64,000 bases of DNA from Amylostereum areolatum (Eukaryota; Basidiomycota; Agaricomycetes; Russulales; Stereaceae). The position numbers and the translations under genes were made by a program. Numbering within the stretch: the first letter of the stretch is position 1; every line of letters starts with the position of its first letter. The notes beneath the pieces were generated by a model. It ran no database searches. It had not been told where the DNA came from and worked only from the letters and a program-made list of their open reading frames with translations. The stretch spans positions 186,001 to 250,000 of the forward strand of contig SAXG01000061.1 of NCBI GenBank assembly GCA_012932865.1. Reading direction: 5' to 3'. Shown here in pieces: positions 23,807 to 36,543 of this stretch.

Positions 23807-24970
23807 TCACTGCACGGCGACGAGCATGCTGTTCGAGTGCATCCGCGCGAGCGCCCGGCGGTTGGTCAACTTGCGGGGGGACGCGTTCGGCGTGAGCACC
23901 TGCGTGCTCTGGCGCTGAAGGGACTGGGGCCCAGCGGTCGTTTCACCCGTGTGCGGGTCTGAGGCTAGAGTATGCGCAACGGGTCAGGGTGGGGAGAAGA
24001 CGCAGAGGGGAACGCGCAGGACGCACCTAACCAGCTCGTCACACGCTGGTTCGAGTCTTCGATCGGGGTTGACGTCGACGTCGAAGCCTGCGGCTCCGTC
24101 GAAGGCTCCACCTGCGACCACACCTTTCCCGAATGCTTGCGCAGCTCGCGCCCGTCATCTCGCGTGGTCGTTGGGGTGGTCTCGACGATAAGCGTGTCCT
24201 CCTTGACGGCCTTGGGGGGCAACCACGTCTTGTCGTCGTCGACGAAATCGCGGACTTTGATCCCTTGCCCCTCGAGCATGCGTCGGTACTGGACGTTGAT
24301 GTCGTCCGGCAGGACCTCTGTCGGAGCGGGCGAGGGAGGACAGGCGGGGAGGTCGGTGGGGTTATCCGGAAGGATTTCTGTCGCCGCGGGGGAGGGGGCA
24401 CACGCGGGGAGGTCAGTGGGGTCGGCTGAGGTGTCCAGCCGGCCGGGCGCCGCGTGGATTGGTCGTGCTTGGGGTGCGGTGGGGATGTAATGACCGATGG
24501 GAGTGGGGGGGAAGATGGGGATGGGGGGTCGGCGGGGCCGAGCGACGAGGCGGTTGGGGCGGTCGAGGATTGGGGAGGCAGCCCGTGCGGGCATGGTTGG
24601 TGTTGAAGAGGTGGGGGTGGGGCGTGTGGATGTGATGGGGATGTCGCTGGTAGGACTGATGTGGCTGGAATTGAGGAGGGGGTATCGGTGTGTTCTCGGC
24701 GCCGGAATGGACGGCCTTGGTGCGTTTGGAGGGACGCTCCGAGGGGGGTTGGGGTAGGATGACGCGGTTGCGCAGACGGCGGGGGGAAGGGGGAAGGGGG
24801 GTGGACGTCGATGCACCGCTGTCCATCTCTTTATGTGTGCGCTTTGAGCCTGCCTTAGGGGTGCGTGCGGTGGCACCAGTCGGGGCGGAGGCCCTGGCGT
24901 TTGCACCCTTTGTTGAAGCCGCTGGCGTTTGCCGGGGGTTTCTCTTGGTTGTCCGCTTGACGTTGGACAT
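23807..24970 (-). CDS. Hypothetical Pro/Ser-rich protein with an internal tandem repeat; frame joint unresolved
   Basis: The ATG at 24970 opens MSNVKRTTKRNPRQTP..., a basic, disordered N-terminus (about 100 codons). From about 24660 the coding frame changes to one running SPTSDIPITST ... to RVTSWL near 24035. A GT-AG intron (24030 to 23969) then leads to the last exon ending NRRALARMHSNSMLVAVQ and a stop at 23807-23809. I could not find a good intron for the frame change at 24640-24700, where C-runs are common, so either an unusual intron or a one-base error lies there. Residues around 24300-24420 form two tandem units with core PTDLPAC.PSPA.TE.LPD. No domain recognised. A TATA-like element sits 170 bp upstream of the ATG. 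Confidence 0.5.
24300..24420 (-). repeat. Two-unit 60 bp tandem repeat inside the gene
   Basis: Two adjacent units of about 60 bp encode DPTDLPACAPSPAATEILPD and a near copy, PTDLPACPPSPAPTEVLPDD. The reading frame is preserved between units, as expected from an in-frame duplication. Confidence 0.6.
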
Positions 24971-25137
24971 AGCGAGAGGGACGATGGGGGGTAACGCGGG
25001 GAAGGAGAAAGGCGAAGGGGAGAGGGGGATTGCGGGTTGGGATGTCGCGGGGAGCCCGGGGAAGAAATTTGCACCAAGCGAGGTGGGGGTTGCGGAGGAA
25101 GGGGGGAGTTAGATGAGGCGTCTACGTTTTGAGGGGC

Positions 25138-25147
25138 TTATATATAG
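25138..25147 (-). promoter_or_regulatory. TATA box for the gene at 23807-24970
   Basis: CTATATATAAG on the minus strand, about 170 bp upstream of the chosen ATG at 24970. It supports that start rather than an open frame extending upstream of it. Confidence 0.45.
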
Positions 25148-26819
25148 GGGAATCGGGGGGAGGCGGCGGATGCTGGGCAGAGGCGTATGAAACGGGCGAA
25201 CAATGGGTCGCACGAGAGTCAGATGAGGGCGGATAACAGATGCAAATGCGATGAGGCCGCAGTTTCCAACGCGCGCTGGCATTCGCATCCCGTGACGTTC
25301 CCTCTTCCGGTCCGGCTCCCCTACGTACCTCCGCTTGCGCTGTGCGCGGAAACTAGCAGGAAAAAACAAGGGAAATATAAGAGGGCTACATAATGCAGAA
25401 GGTAGAAGCAGTGTATCTTATTGTCTTAGCCTAGTAGGATGATGCAGATCCGGTACGCGATGACTGGCCCATGGTCCGGCGAGGCCATGGAAACTCAGAC
25501 ACCGAGGAGATGAAGAGGCCTCGAGGCGTTGCCTCAAGGTATATGACATGTCTGTATCTCTCATGATCCGGAGGCAGTTTGGGTGATTATACTCCAGCGC
25601 GTTTCCTCTCCGTGCAAGAACGCCACTGGCTTGACTTGAGAATGACTCGTCAAGGGAGAGGGGCTTGCGCCAGATATGCCGCCAGAAGATAGGCCACACA
25701 GATAAAATGTCGATGGGGGTTATATGGCTACGTATCGTCCACGTAAATGATCTCAACGTGAACCTAGGAGCGATGCAACGACTCGGACTCGTGCAAGGCG
25801 CGTGTAGATTTCCCATCCCGTGATCTAAATGATGTATTAGCTAATCACCTCCGTGCGGAACGCAGCAACGCCGCTGTGGCCCCCCTCCATCATTCTACCA
25901 CGGAGTCCGGACTGCGTTGATGCTACACATTTCCGTCAACAGCCTTCAACAACACCATGTCCGAAATTGACTCGCATGCGAATGTATCCTTCAAATCAGC
26001 TAGTTTACCCTCTATCTCCTGAAACAGGAGCCTGATCATGATCTTTCGGGGCGTTTGGAATTTGAAGCTTGAAGTCCGAACTAATCCTCAGCTGGAACGA
26101 GGTGCGTGCATTGCCCCGCCATACGTCGGCGCTTCAAATTTATTTTAAAGCCCCCTTTTGTATCCTTAAAGATGCTAGCGCGGCCGCAGACATTACGTGC
26201 GGTCCCGAGCGAGGCGTTCATTCGTGAATTCCTCCTCGAAGGCGCGTCACAAGCGCGCTCTCCCTCTCGGCTTCTGGTCTTGTTGTGAGTAACACATTTC
26301 TAGCGCTGTTCTAATTATGAATTATCACAGAACCTCCCCGGAATCACCAATGGGATCGAACAGTACAATTCTTCGACGCACTTACAAACTTCGGTTACTC
26401 CTCGACGTGGTGCCACAAGCACTCTTCTTCCGCTGTTCGATATCCGCAAACCTGTGCCATGCGGGAAGGAACTGGCATCAGTTCAGGATATCGCACGGCA
26501 GACTACCGCACTGGCATCAAGGTAACGATGTCGTTTTAATCGTCACACTGCCGTATTCTTGACTTACCCTAACTCATATTCCGTGATTGAACGTCTAGGG
26601 CGAAGACGATTTCGGTCTTTTCATCTTGGGATAGCACCGGACGTTGACACCGCAAACTGCATTCCTTTGTTGCCGCCGTATCCCCACCTTCTCACCCGAG
26701 TCATGCCTTTCTGTCTCCATCTCGTCCACTTTGATCACAGGACGAATCATATACCCCCCTCAGTCGTTCATTGCATTCCCATTCCGCAACAGCCCTTCCG
26801 CACGCGCTGCCAACGGCGC
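25148..26819. other. Intergenic, no gene seen
   Basis: No splice-consistent coding structure. A 132-codon frame from an ATG at 25816 (minus) has no recognisable content. Two stretches with GAAGCTTGAAG (near 26066 and near 7325) are similar by chance or are remnants of a repeat; I could not decide. Confidence 0.3.
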
Positions 26820-27463
26820 TTACTTCGGTAGGTTTGCACCCGGGGGGAGTAGAACGGTGACGACCCTGGTGTTGTTGCCTGGACCCGGGGCCCGGGAGAA
26901 CGTCAACACAATGATACTTGGTGGACGAGAAATGGGAATACCAACGCGGATGTACACCACAACTTCGAAATTTCCCTCGTCCAGAGGATGGAGTTCAAGT
27001 TCTCTCGCGACCGAGCGAACACGCAAAGCGGGTTCTCCTGTCATTGATATCGGCGCACTTCGACGCTGGGCGTCGATGGCATTTGCGGACGGCGTGGGAC
27101 TGGAGAACATCTCCGCGGATGCCCGACGCATTGGTGGGGGAAGTTCCGCGTGGGCTGGTGCGACGCTGTCGGCGGAATTGGAGTGCGTGAGGGTGGGCGG
27201 GACAAATTGTTCCGTCCTTGACTGGGCCGTGCTGGTGGCTCGAGCTCGAGCGCGTCTTTCCATCGTCGAAATGGCTCGTCGCGGGCGATACTGCTGCATG
27301 GCGGGGCGTCAGTGGCCAGAGACGAGGAGCGGGAACTGCGACGTACTTGCTCGCGCGCATATGGGTGATAGACTGGTACCGCGCTTTTGCGAAGGAAAGG
27401 CGGCGCCGTCGATCTGGTGCCAACCTGGTCATATGAGTGCGGAGACGTCGATTGAGGATGCAT
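26820..27463 (-). CDS. Small hypothetical protein, two exons
   Basis: Exon 27463-27347 (MHPQSTSPHSYDQVG... ending YAREQ) joins exon 27293-26820 through a 53 bp GT-AG intron in phase 0, giving 196 aa. The first two thirds are Arg/Ser/Pro-rich. The last third (about 135-196) reads like a folded beta-rich segment, LHPLDEGNFEVVVYIRVGIP then ISRPPSIIVLTFSRAPG, and ends in PPGANLPK. No known domain, signal peptide or membrane segment. The plus strand is also open over much of this region, but the minus reading has an ATG, a clean intron and a better residue pattern. Function unknown. Confidence 0.5.
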
Positions 27464-29534
27464 TACGGGCTGAACGAAACGACTGACCAGGATTGCCTTA
27501 TAAAACCGCCCTTTCCAGGATCCGGGAAAACCTCCACCTGCAGGGATGGCCCATATCGAGCGAACAAAATGCGCCGTTGGTGTGGTCGGGCGCAGAGAGG
27601 CACCTTGGAATGGCAAGCGTTAGGCTTCCCCGGACTGCCTTGCATTCAGTACCGTCATCTGTGCGCGGCAGCGCTCTGTGCCGGGGAAGTGGCGTGCGAG
27701 TGCTATGCCCATACCACGCGTGTCCGGCGGGATGGCGCCGAGTGCTATGGGAAAAATTACACGGCTGATCAAGCAGAACGGTGACCTTGTGCTCACTATC
27801 TGTGATGCGAAGGAGGCAGGGCGCGCGTGGGTTCGGATATGTATATGCGGTGCAGGGAGAAAGCCTATACGCCACTCCGACCGTTTGCGGGCGTCACTTT
27901 CGGGCTGCGTTTCCCATTCGGTCGGTAAGGTTGTGGATCGTAGCATTCGAAGTGAGCGATGCCATAAGTAAAGGAGGCTTTGGCGACGCGCACCGGTTTC
28001 TCACCACGTGATCGCGTACAGGATCGGGCGCATTGGCAATCCCTCGTTTTTCTCGGCTTCGTCTCCTACCTGCCTCCACGCAAGGTCCATCCTACGATGT
28101 CAAGATCACATCCCCAATCTCACGGTGCTAATTGACTTGCATCCACTGGCCTGTGTCTCGTGACGGCTGGAGGACGAGTCATGCTACGCCCCTCAAGCCT
28201 CCCTGGAGCCTGGAGCCTGGAGGTCCGAGGTGAGTATATGTGCTTGATCACCCATGGACGAGTTGTTCATCTTCTCACACAAAAGTCTAGAATATCATTG
28301 TCTATGCTCTTCTTTGCGAAGATCATGCTCCGCCTTCCACTATCAGAGGACGACGCGCATGGATCGAATTTGCTCTTGCAACAGTCACTCGACGTGGGCT
28401 CGCTGTCCTATATTCGAAACAACGACGATACTAGACATGAAGCGATGGCTGTGCCATCGGAAACCCAGCACCTCCAATCTGAATGCCTAGACGGGATATT
28501 TCGCTGGATTTCGAAGGATACACCTGGATGCGCATTTTTTGGCTTTATGGTCACTATTCGGGATCGTGGATCGGCTGCCGCCGAAATTAAGTATGAGTTG
28601 CATCTTCCTCCAGGCATTAGCGTGGACCTGTCAAACAGAGGGGCGTGCCCAGTCCTCGTGCGGTCGCGCATGGATCCATCATCGCCACAAGGCCCTTCGT
28701 CATCCCAGAGGGAATCAGGACAGGAAGATCGCCGCGGAGAACCGCGTCGGCCACTTGCATCCCGGTCATATTTCAGCAAGTACCCACGGGACAAACGCCG
28801 GCGGCGCGTGCTTATCAGCGTGTGTCCCTCTGTGTCCCTCGTCCATTCTGGCATTTGCTTCCGGTTGACGTCGTCATCGTGGGGCAATGTCTCGGAGGGG
28901 TGTCTCAGACCCCACAGCATGTTGATTTACAAGCCTTACCTTCATCTTCGACTCGCCGCCGAAGCCATTACTGTAAGTAGCCAATGTCGAGGACTTACAG
29001 ACGCTGAGAAGCATTGTTTGTCGTGTTGCTATGGACGCGAAGACGCGGTCCGAGGAAATAAATCTACCGATGGGAACAACGCAAGCCCATAAGCTCATAC
29101 TTGACCGCCACCATCACCCACTCTTTCCGGATCGTTGCAGCAGTGAATAATCGGCTGCTGGCACCCTACACTCGTTCCCAACATTCGTTTGCGTCTAAGA
29201 TTCGTACAACTTTACAAGCGGGCATCCGTCAGGGACGAAGAAGCGCTAAAACTTACATAATCCAGCGTGGTGAGCTCGTGTTCGGTTTCGCGCGCCTTGT
29301 TCTTTCGCTGCTGCCTCCTCGCGACTCCGGCCTGCTTGCCCACGGCTCGCCCACTGTTCCCCGCGTTGGCAAAGCCACGAGGCTCCTGATCGCTCTGCAG
29401 CCCTTATCTCCCCCTTCATTCGCGCCTCCACGCGCTTCCTCCGTCCACCATATCCAAAATTCATAAAAATTCCCCAACGCGATACCACGTCTCCGCTAGC
29501 ACGACCTTCTACTACGGACTTGTAATTCCCTTCC
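27464..29534. other. 2 kb without a supported gene
   Basis: A 310-codon frame on the plus strand (28160-29092) and a 170-codon frame opposite to it overlap here. Neither has a convincing start, domain or consistent introns, and the plus frame starts at GTG. The right end probably contains the promoter of the membrane protein gene at 29535. Confidence 0.3.
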
Positions 29535-32500
29535 ATGTCACGACCCCAGGACTCGCACACGTCCCCTTCTCCCCAGGATCACTCCCCGACGGACCCCTCC
29601 GCCGACGCCCCGGCCAGAGCCAGTCGGACGGCTACGCCCCACCTTCCCGCGTCCAGTCCCTCTCCTCACCCCAATTCCAGCGAAGGATACCCGTCCTGGC
29701 TTCCCAAACGACCACCACCTCCTGCTCCGACGTCTACCTTTCAATCGTCTACCACGAACATGCTCGCCACGGCAGCAGAAGCGGGACCCAGCGCGCCTTC
29801 GCCCGTCTGGGGTGGTCGCAAGCCGACGCCGCGCTCCGTCCGCATCATTAGCATGCGCGAAGCAGCCACGCAAAGAGAGCCAACGGAACAGACGCGGGTA
29901 AGCTCTGCTGCACCGCTGCACTCGCGCGTGTGGTCGCGAGCCACCGGTGGGATGTCACCTACCCTTGTTTCCCAGATTCTTGATGGCCGCCTCCGTCTGC
30001 CACGTCTCAAGTTCAGGTCGCCCGGGCTGCACCTAGAGCTCCTCCGCAACCCGTCATGGAAGTCCCGCCTCCACTTTTATATTTTCCCCCTTTTGGTGCT
30101 CGCGCACATACCTTTGCAAACCTTTTTCGATTTTAATGCCGCTTTTATCCTTATCGAGTACGTTCCCCGTCTTCTCTTCGACTCATACTGGCTAACATCG
30201 CCTCCAGGATCGCAAAGTTTCCGAATCCCGTCGCCCCAGGCGTCCCTGGCTCGGGTCAGAACTGGGCATTGGGCGCGGTCGCGTACATCGCCTGCTGGAC
30301 CGTATGGATATTGGGCGTCTTCATCGGATACGAGCTCATATACTCGTTCTACCGTCGCTGGCGGTACAGTGCGTTGTTTTTCTTATCCTCAATGCGACGT
30401 ATCGGCTCATATCGCCATTGTTGTATTCCAGGGCGGCCTCAGATTCTTCCGCTCTATCTTTCGTCTCCGGCCTTTAACTTCGTTTCCATGACGTCGTACG
30501 CCAACTTTTGCTTCATGCAGCACGTCCGCAACTCGGCGTTCCCCAGCGTAGACTCCAAGGCAGTGCTTCCATCCGCGGAAGGATCGCTTCGGGATGCACT
30601 AGCGGAAACTTGCTACTTCTATTCACAGAACTTGCCCACCGTCGCGCTTCTGCTGCCCCGCGCTGGCCTGGCCCTCGCGGTTTTGTTGACATTTTACTCG
30701 CCAAAACAGCTCCCCGGAGGCCTGACCCTTGGCGATGTGGACCCCAACATCGGTCGACGGGACGGCACGTTTTTCAACCAAACGGACGGGACATTGTCTG
30801 GCTACGCCAAGGGTGTCCTCATCGCGAATGCCGCCTGGGCGGCCTGGCGCACCTTGGTTCTGCTATTCAGTTGGTCGGTGCTCGCAACTGTTCTTCAGAA
30901 TACTCGACTCATCTCGTATTTGCAGGCTTGGTCTTTGGATATTCAGCGGGTACGGCTGTGCCGGGATCTGTGGTCCGCGAACCCGCTGGGAAGAGGAAGA
31001 AGCGGAGCGCACACTGTCCGTGTACAGCGAGAAGGATGCAGATGCTGTCGAGACCCTCCCATGGAGCTGGAAGGAGTGCACGCACGTTCGCGTCCAGGAG
31101 GCGTACGACTTCTGTCTCACGTTGAAGCGTCCGCAGAGCGGGTTGAAGAAGGAGGTGTCGGAACCGGCGACTCCGGTTGCATTTCAAGGCGTGGAGCAGG
31201 TGCTGGCGGCAGTTGGACTTGGAGGTGGTGTTCCAACGGCTGCACGCCGCGGGATGCTCTCCCAGGAACTTTTCGACACTCCGAAGGAGGGTAATTCACG
31301 CAAGGGTAGCCCCGTCGAGGAGGAGCCTGACACGGCGCAGTATGCGACGCGTCCCGACCCCAAAGATGCCCCCATAACCACTCTACCGTACCCGTTCACC
31401 GGGTTCGGTGTCAAGAGGGAGGAGCCTTCTCAAGAGCAGATCCCATTCCCTCCCTCTCCTGGTTTGCCTGGTGAAGAGGATGAAGAGAGCCCAGAAGGTG
31501 AAGAAGAGTACGAAGAGGAGGAAGCCGAGCCACGCACCAGCGAGGACCCGTCATCGTTTTCCGGCCGTCAGTCCAACTCAATGTCCAGCCTTGGCCAACC
31601 CATTCCCTCCCGATATCCTTTCCAGTTCCGTCATCCAGGTCGCGGAGGAAGCCTTTCCTCCACCGGTTCTCCTGGTTTCTCGGCTCGCTCCCATCGTACA
31701 CCGCAGTCCAAGTCCACGTCCTCTCATACCCATACTCATTCCACGGGTGGCTCGCGCGTCTCCAGAAGCACGGGCAATGCAGAGTCGTCAGACTCGCCGA
31801 TGTCATTCGCTGGAAGTTCCGGTGCCCCAAGTCCTGTCGGCATGTCCATGCCTATGCCCCCTCGCCATCCTTCGTCCTCCAACGGTGTTGCCGGTCGCCG
31901 CCAACGCTCGGGTACGGTTCCAACTCCGTCGTCTCCTTCCCCAGCAGTGGGTGGACCCATCGGCTTCCCGTATGGCCGCCCCCGCACACGTACACGCACG
32001 AGCGAGAGCGTCGGAACGGACCTGGAGCCCAGCGTTTTGTACGAGTCCGAGTTCGAGGACGGTCCCGTTGGTCCGTTAGACTTGAGCGGAGAGGAAGCGC
32101 AATCGCATGCGGGCGGGCCCTCGCCTGAACCTGAAGGCTCGCAGGAGGCACTGGAGCGCGAGGATAGCGTCGGGTTACTTTCCCCCCAACCGAGCCCTAA
32201 AACGTCGTCTTCGGGTCTGAGGGCGCATTCGGGTAGCAGTGGGTCCGTGAACAGGTTCAACCGCTCTCGTTCGCGCCATACCAGCGCGGGCTCTGGCTCC
32301 CGTAGCGGCTCCAACTCTCGACACAACTCCCACCATTCCGTCTCTTCCGTGTCCGTCGCCGGCATCGGCGCGCGGGGCATTCGTTCACGGGCGCAATCTC
32401 TCATTCACAGTGTGGGCTCCGCATCGCGGTCGAGCATCGAGATCGTCCTGAGCAGTGGACGCGCTCGTGCGCAGTCCGCCGTGCGCCTGGAGGACTACGA

Positions 32501-33102
32501 CGAGGGCGCAGAGAGCTCGCCGTACTTTTCAGAGGGTGGCTTGAGCAGCCCCGAGAACTACACGTTCGGACAGCCGGTTTCGGGCGGTGCAGGTATGGGC
32601 TGGCGTGCCGTGCGTGGACAACGCAGGCCGACACAGAGCAGTAGTGAGGGACCCTCGGACCACAGGGAGACGGATATTGAGGAAGCGAGCGTGGAGAGTG
32701 AGCCGCGCGAACCGGCGGTGGGTTCGGGCTCGGGCTCGCCACACCATCTTCGTGCGGTTAGCGTCTAATATCTCCGGTCACGCACCTTCAACCGTGTCCC
32801 AAGCTGCACCATCGGAACGAACGGTTTCGGCGGAGCCCTCACCCTCCCCTCCTCATATGCGGGCAACTTCTCCCAGTGTACCCATCCCGATGCCGAGGTC
32901 CCCTACAAGCGCAAGCGGCACCGGTACACAGTTCTTGAGCGTGGCCGAGCAGAGGAGCGACGCGGACATCAGCACGGCGGCGGGTTCGTTCATCACCGCG
33001 CCGGCGACGATTGCGGGCAAGACGGACTCGAGCGGTCGTACGCCGTCCAGCTGGGGTGGGATGGACGACTACATGCAAGGCAAGGACCTCAAGCCTATCT
33101 GA
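29535..33102 (+). CDS. Multi-pass membrane protein with long Ser-rich cytosolic tail
   Basis: Six exons: 29535-29897, 29976-30157, 30208-30368, 30432-30873, 30926-32751 and 32804-33102, giving about 1,090 aa. The first intron (78 bp) is a multiple of three and could be retained. After a Pro/Ser-rich N-terminus come hydrophobic segments LHFYIFPLLVLAHIPLQTFF, WALGAVAYIACWTVWILGVF, LPTVALLLPRAGLALAVLLT and LIANAAWAAWRTLVLLFSW continuing into LGLWIFSGYGCAGICG. After RWEEEEAERTLSVYSE follows a tail of over 600 residues rich in Ser, Pro, Gly and Arg, with Glu blocks and many possible phosphorylation sites, ending GGMDDYMQGKDLKPI. No catalytic domain recognised. The combination suggests a regulated plasma-membrane or cortex protein. 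The last intron rescues a coding segment that would otherwise be lost after 32768. Confidence 0.75.
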
Positions 33103-34103
33103 GTTGTCTGCCACACTACTGCCATGTGTTTCGCTGCATGCAGGCGGCGTGCCCATGGTCCCATTGAGTCGTGGATTTTCTTGTCTAACCTCCTTCCTTC
33201 TACTTTGCGCTCGACCTGTTCACATGTTTCCCTACTCATTTTTCGTCTTCGTTACCCCCCCTTGGAATTCAACATCACCCGCATTCGACCTTCAACCCTG
33301 TGCATTACTTGGAATCATCCCCCTCCCCTTCATCGCATCGGCCACTCCGACGTACCTTCATGCATGTATATCTAATTATTGGTTCATTTACACACCATAC
33401 ACTCCCACATCCGCCTCTCCTACCTCTCCTATGTCTTGCTCCTACTATCTTACCATTGTTGTGCGATACCTGTTCCGTCGACGATTTTACGATCGAGACG
33501 TCTTCTCCTGTACCCTCCTGCCCCTCACCTCCTTACTTGCCGTCGTTCCGCGCCCCTTACCTCCTTACCACCCATTGCCGTCTCACCTTACCGTCTCACC
33601 TCCTTATCACCTTACCCCTTCACCTACCCTCTTACGGCTCCTCTTACATCGACTTACTTTCATCTGCCTACGCCCTACTACCTACCCCCCACCTCCTATC
33701 ATAGTCCCGCGCCTTGCCGGCCTTACCCCAGTGCTCCAATGCCAATCGATGTTTTTACACTTGAAATTCTGGTGATCTTCTCAGCCGCGAGCTCCAAAGT
33801 GGTCAAAAGAGCTCGATTGAATTATAACGGCATGCCCTTATCTTCGCGTAGCGCAGCAACCAGCAGCCGATAGCTTACACAGGAGTGCCACGGCGGAGGC
33901 AAAACTGAAACTTTCGGAGCCTGGATTCCCCCTTTTTTTGATGCACTCCGCAGGAGCGCAAGCTTGTCTTATCGCAGGGACGACGTTGGCCGCCCAGCAT
34001 CCGCCCTCCACAACCATATAAGCATGGCTCCTATGGCTCGTGATGGATTTGCGCTCCCTCTCCTTCCACGCACCTCCTTTCGACCTTGAAAGCTTGCCTG
34101 ACG
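33103..34103. other. Pyrimidine-rich 3' region and permease promoter
   Basis: About 33180-33760 is strongly C/T-biased on the plus strand, with repeated CCTCTCCTAC-, CTCACCT- and CTTACC-like words. It has no coding structure despite long open frames, which low-complexity sequence allows. It probably contains the 3' end of the membrane-protein transcript. The right part holds the promoter of the permease gene. Confidence 0.4.
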
Positions 34104-36543
34104 ATGTCGGCATCCCACTCGTCTATCAAGGACGGCGCAACCGTGGTCGTTGAGAGCGGTGTCGTAGAGAGTGGCGTAGGCATGGGACACGGAGACGAGG
34201 CTGACTTGGCGAGGATGGGGTACAAGCAGGAACTCAAGTGCGTTTCTTTTTGCTTTGTCTTCTCGAGAATGGCATGTTGATTCACGCCCGGACAGGCGTG
34301 ATTTGAGCGTCATGCAGGTATGCCAACCCGGGAAACAGTCTTGTGTATAGTTGGCTAATCCGTTCGGTGCTTGCAGAACTTCGGCGTGTCGTTCTCGATT
34401 ATCAGTGTTATCACAGGGATGTCGTCGTTGTTTCTGTATGGTTTGGTGAGTGATCCTCTTCCACGATTCTGGTACAACGTCTAAGTTTAGGGGCTCATAG
34501 ACGACGGGTGGACCGGGTGTCATGGTCTGGGGTTGGGTGATCGTCTGTGCGCCATCTCTCTCTCCGTCCTTGCGCGCGTTTACTGACTTGCGTTTTGCAC
34601 AGCATTTTTCACCATGATGGTGGGCTTGGCCATGGCCGGTACGCCCTCTCTACCCCGTGTTCTCCAAGGCAATACGCTGAAGCTTATTGTAGAGGTCTGC
34701 AGTGCGCATCCTACAAGTGGAGGTCCATATTTCTGGGCTGCTATGCTTTCCAAGCCTGAAAACGCGGCGCTCGCGTCGTGGGTTTGTGGATGGTTCAATT
34801 TGCTTGGCCAGGTCGCGGTCACCACTGGTATCAGGCGAGTTCGTTTACTTCTCCGGTCGATCGAGGTTCTGACTTGTGGTTTTAGCTTCGCTTGTGCCAA
34901 CTTCATCGCTACCGCCAGCACCCTTGGGACGAGTTTTGAACCTACTGCCTGGCAAAATTATCGGCATCTACGCTGCCGTCCTATTTACACAAGGTGGGTT
35001 TCCCTCGTAGCTGTAGACAAAGTCTAAGAAATTCATCATGCGGTGGTAGGCATGATCAATACTTTCGGTGTCCGTTTCCTCAAATACCTCAATAACGTGT
35101 CCGTTTGGTGGCATGCCGTCGGAACCGTTTCCCTGGTCATCGCGATTCTGGTCAAAGCCCCGAAACTCCAAAGCGCCAAATTTGTCTTCAACACGTTCAT
35201 CGATGGAACGGGTGTTGACGGGCCTGGATGGTCAGAGAGGGCCAGCCCGGCCGTACGTCTGCGTTATCGGCATCCTCATGGCTCAATATACCCTCACCGG
35301 TATGTTCGTTCATTGTGGATACGAAGGGTGATACTGACCATCCCTTTCTAGGCTTTGATGCCAGCGCACATGTAAGGCGACTCTCCGTCCTATCGCTTCG
35401 GCATTGAATCTGATATGGCCACTCCAGATGACTGAGGAAACTCGCAATGCCGCAATGTCCGGGTCCATCGGTATTGTCATGGCCATTGGCGTCTCCGCTG
35501 TCCTCGGTTTCTTCCTCCTTCTCGGTCTCCTCTTCTCTATCCAAGACTACGATGGAACCGTCAACTCTGCGACCGGTCAGCCAGTCACGCAAATCTTCCT
35601 GGACACTGTCGGCGAGAAGGGTGCCATCGTGTTGATGGTGGGCGCTACCTAATCACCCTTACTAAATGTTGTTTAACTCGCCCCTTTCATTTTCCAGGTC
35701 ATTGTCATCGGCGCAATGTTCTTCTGCGGGTACTTCTTTCCACTTTTTTTAAATTTTCTTCTTCCCGGAGACTTACGGACATGGCCAGTACATTCTCCAT
35801 TACCTCTAACTCCCGCATGATGTACGCGTTCTCCCGCGACGGCGGTATCCCTGGCGCAAAATTCTTCCATAGCGTAGACAAGAAATGGAAGTCGCCTATT
35901 CGCACAGGTGAGCACTTCCCCTGGTTTTCTTCATGGTATCTTGTGGCTAATGGCGAATGAAGTCTGGCTGGCTTGCACCCTGAGTTTTCTCCTCGCTCTG
36001 CCCAGTCTAGGTAGCTCCGTCGCCTTCTCAGCCGCGACATCTATCGCTACTATCGGTCTCTACATATCCTACGGTAGGTGTTATCCTCCCCATTCCGCTC
36101 ATTCAAAGTCTCAAAACCATCTTCTAGGCATTCCTATAGCCCTCCGTGTCATCTACCGCAAGTCCTTTGTTCGAGGTCCCTTCCATCTAGGGGTCCTCTC
36201 CCTCCCCATCGCCGCCATTGCGGTGACCTGGATCGCGTTTATCTCCATCGCGTTCATCCTCCCGGAGCTCAACCCCGTCGGATCGCAGACGCTCAACTAC
36301 GCGATCGTGGCCGTGGGCATCGTCATCGCGTACTCCATGGGCTTCTGGCTCCTTAGTGCGCGCAAGTGGTTCACGGGTCCGATCAAACAGATTGAAGGTG
36401 CGTCGCCATGTCCTACCTTCTGTTCCGTGCTCAGCGTGCTAATATATTTGCTGTATCTTACAGCAGAAAGCATGGGTATCGATATCACGAACCCGGAAGT
36501 CGTGGCAGCCCAGCAAGATAAATGGATTGCGGAAAAAAACTAG
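34104..36543 (+). CDS. APC-superfamily amino acid/GABA-type permease
   Basis: The ATG at 34104 opens MSASHSSIKDGATVVVESG; more than ten short exons follow, ending AQQDKWIAEKN at 36543. Characteristic sequences: LARMGYKQELKRDLSVMQNF, GVSFSIISVITGMSSLFLYG, TTGGPGVMVWGW, CSAHPTSGGPYFWAAMLS, the GFDASAH/MTEETRNA junction (split by an intron), IGAMFFCG, and RMMYAFSRDGGIPGAKFF. These are hallmarks of fungal Uga4/Hnm1-like permeases with 12 membrane helices. The protein imports an amino acid, GABA or choline-like solute with protons at the plasma membrane or vacuole; substrate not deducible. I checked several joins but not every exon boundary. Confidence 0.9.

Noticed and set aside
25418..25816. 132-codon frame starting with ATG on the minus strand
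   Set aside because: No domain, no supporting introns, no conservation clue; kept only as part of the intergenic description.
28160..29092. 310-codon open frame on the plus strand
   Set aside because: It begins at GTG, has no recognisable motif, and the opposite strand is also open for 170 codons. No consistent intron set supports either reading.
33180..33873. Several 130-250 codon frames after the membrane-protein gene
   Set aside because: The DNA is almost pure C/T on one strand, which keeps frames open without selection.
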